Part shown: piece after piece, positions 62,191 through 63,084 of the stretch
How the letters are laid out: the number at the start of each line of letters is the position of its first letter
How positions within the stretch are numbered: position 1 is the stretch's first letter
Source of the DNA: Candidatus Omnitrophota bacterium
GTDB lineage: Bacteria; Hinthialibacterota; Hinthialibacteria; Hinthialibacterales; Hinthialibacteraceae
Direction of reading: 5' to 3'
NCBI GenBank assembly: GCA_016934335.1
Contig: JAFGTC010000244.1
Coordinates: 1 to 63,084 of the forward strand
Length of the DNA stretch: 63,084 bases
Notes under the pieces: generated by a model
The model's input: the letters and a program-made list of their open reading frames with translations, nothing else
What the model was told of the DNA's origin: nothing
The model's database searches: none
Made by a program: the position numbers and the translations under genes

Positions 62191-63084
62191 ATGCGCATTG
62201 AGAAAATTGCGGCCATAACCGAGAGCGCCGAGCGGCGGGACGCTCTCGGCGTAAAAGACATTCCCTTCGAGCTGGCGGCCGATTTCAAGCCGACCGGCGA
62301 TCAGCCGCAGGCTATCGAGAAGCTGGTGGAGGGTATTCAGAATCACGAAAAATTCCAGACTCTGGTGGGCGTCACCGGCAGCGGCAAGACGTTCACCATG
62401 GCCAACGTCATTGCGCAAATCAATAAACCCACTCTGGTTATATCCCATAACAAGGTGCTGGCCGCCCAACTGTACAGCGAGTTCAAAGAATTTTTCCCGA
62501 ATAACGCCGTCGGCTATTTCGTCTCCTATTACGATTTTTACCAGCCGGAAGCCTATGTTCCCTCCAAGGACATCTACATCGAGAAGGAAGTGACCATCAA
62601 CGACGAGATCGAGCGCCTGCGGCTGGAAGCGACGACCAACCTGATGGAGCGCCGCGACACGATCATCGTCGCCTCCGTCTCGTGCATTTACGGCCTGGGT
62701 TCGCCGGAGGATTATCGCGAGATGGTCTGCCCGATCGCCGTGAACGACAGCATCCCCCGCCAGAAGTTACTGCGGCGTCTGGTGGACCTGCAGTACATGC
62801 GCAACGATATGGATTTCCACCGCGGGACGTTCCGCGTGCGAGGCGATGTGATCGAACTGTTCCCCAGCTACGGCGACAACCCATTCCGCGTTGAGATGTG
62901 GGGCGACGAAATCGACCGGATTTTGGAGATCAATCCGATCACCGGCGAAGTGCTGGGCGAGCACGGTCGCTTGACCATCTACCCGGCCCGCCATTACGTC
63001 ACGGCGCCGGAGCGGCTGCAGCGCTCCATCGAAACCATCCGCGAAGAGCTGCGCGAACGCCTGCAGACGCTGCGCAAAGAAAAC
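62191..63084 (+). CDS. uvrB: UvrB excinuclease subunit, 3' truncated by window edge
   Basis: Damage-verification helicase-like subunit of nucleotide excision repair. The frame is open from the ATG at 62191 to the last base (298 codons of about 670). Text: [20 protein letters not shown], Walker [34 protein letters not shown], the beta-hairpin block [20 protein letters not shown], then [30 protein letters not shown] and [14 protein letters not shown]. The N-terminus has about 20 extra residues ([19 protein letters not shown]) before the usual start. There is no Shine-Dalgarno site in front of the ATG (pyrimidine-rich). It runs off the window, so no complete open frame exists here. Confidence 0.95.
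   Translation, partial: MRIEKIAAITESAERRDALGVKDIPFELAADFKPTGDQPQAIEKLVEGIQNHEKFQTLVGVTGSGKTFTMANVIAQINKPTLVISHNKVLAAQLYSEFKEFFPNNAVGYFVSYYDFYQPEAYVPSKDIYIEKEVTINDEIERLRLEATTNLMERRDTIIVASVSCIYGLGSPEDYREMVCPIAVNDSIPRQKLLRRLVDLQYMRNDMDFHRGTFRVRGDVIELFPSYGDNPFRVEMWGDEIDRILEINPITGEVLGEHGRLTIYPARHYVTAPERLQRSIETIREELRERLQTLRKEN

Overview
The window is a 63 kb piece of a bacterial chromosome of roughly balanced base composition (by eye near 50% GC). It reads as a diderm (Gram-negative) bacterium. It carries lipid A synthesis (lpxB), the LPS-export parts lptC, lptA and lptD, a SecDF fusion, an LptD-type outer-membrane barrel, lipoprotein and Tat signals, and a Wzz-like chain-length protein. No 16S gene is present, so the phylum cannot be read directly. 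The mix of a Tat-exported Gfo/Idh/MocA oxidoreductase, very large secreted proteins, an NPCBM-fused glycosyltransferase and an ApgM-type putative homoserine kinase fits an uncultivated lineage near the FCB/PVC groups better than a Proteobacterium. That placement is inference. No insertion sequence, prophage, integrase or CRISPR array was seen.

Layout. 1-7 kb: end of an ABC-2 permease, an unknown protein, then a minus-strand thioesterase-lptD pair that shares its start region with a divergent glycosyltransferase. 7-11.3 kb: lon, accA and a small DUF2007-like protein. 11.4-16.9 kb: HAD phosphatase with a DMT exporter, Gfo/Idh/MocA oxidoreductase, GNAT acetyltransferase, a UbiA-family (DPPR-synthase-like) prenyltransferase and an Asp-rich protein. 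17-23.3 kb: FAD oxidoreductase, citramalate synthase and a large subtilase. 23.7-27.6 kb: a threonine/lysine operon (hom, putative homoserine kinase, lysC). 27.8-29 kb: tRNA-Cys and a solitary beta-class DNA methyltransferase. 29-36.4 kb: an acyltransferase, then a minus-strand run ldt-hisG-argB-argD-argF-fnr. 36.5-42.5 kb: secDF, divergent from a membrane glycosyltransferase with TPRs and lpxB. 42.5-53 kb: an envelope/secretion cluster (Wzz-like, SurA-like lipoprotein, a GspC-like repeat protein and a 2157-residue secreted protein). 53.8-57.5 kb: pyrG, lptC, lptA, efp. 57.6-61.8 kb: a membrane glycosyltransferase, purC and galT. 62.2 kb to the end: the 5' part of uvrB, cut by the window edge.

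Most genes are housekeeping: amino-acid, purine and pyrimidine synthesis, proteolysis, translation and DNA repair. The accessory content is concentrated in the cell envelope: three GT-C type glycosyltransferases, UbiA, Wzz, the giant secreted protein and its neighbours, and the subtilase.

The best candidates for something undescribed are: the 42.5-53 kb cluster, with its repeat-bearing GspC-like protein and three-copy-module giant protein; the terminator-like hairpin in the galT leader; the ApgM-type gene between hom and lysC; and the thioesterase/glycosyltransferase pair whose start codons overlap in one CATG. All starts were chosen by eye from ribosome-binding sites and family alignments; no database search was run.
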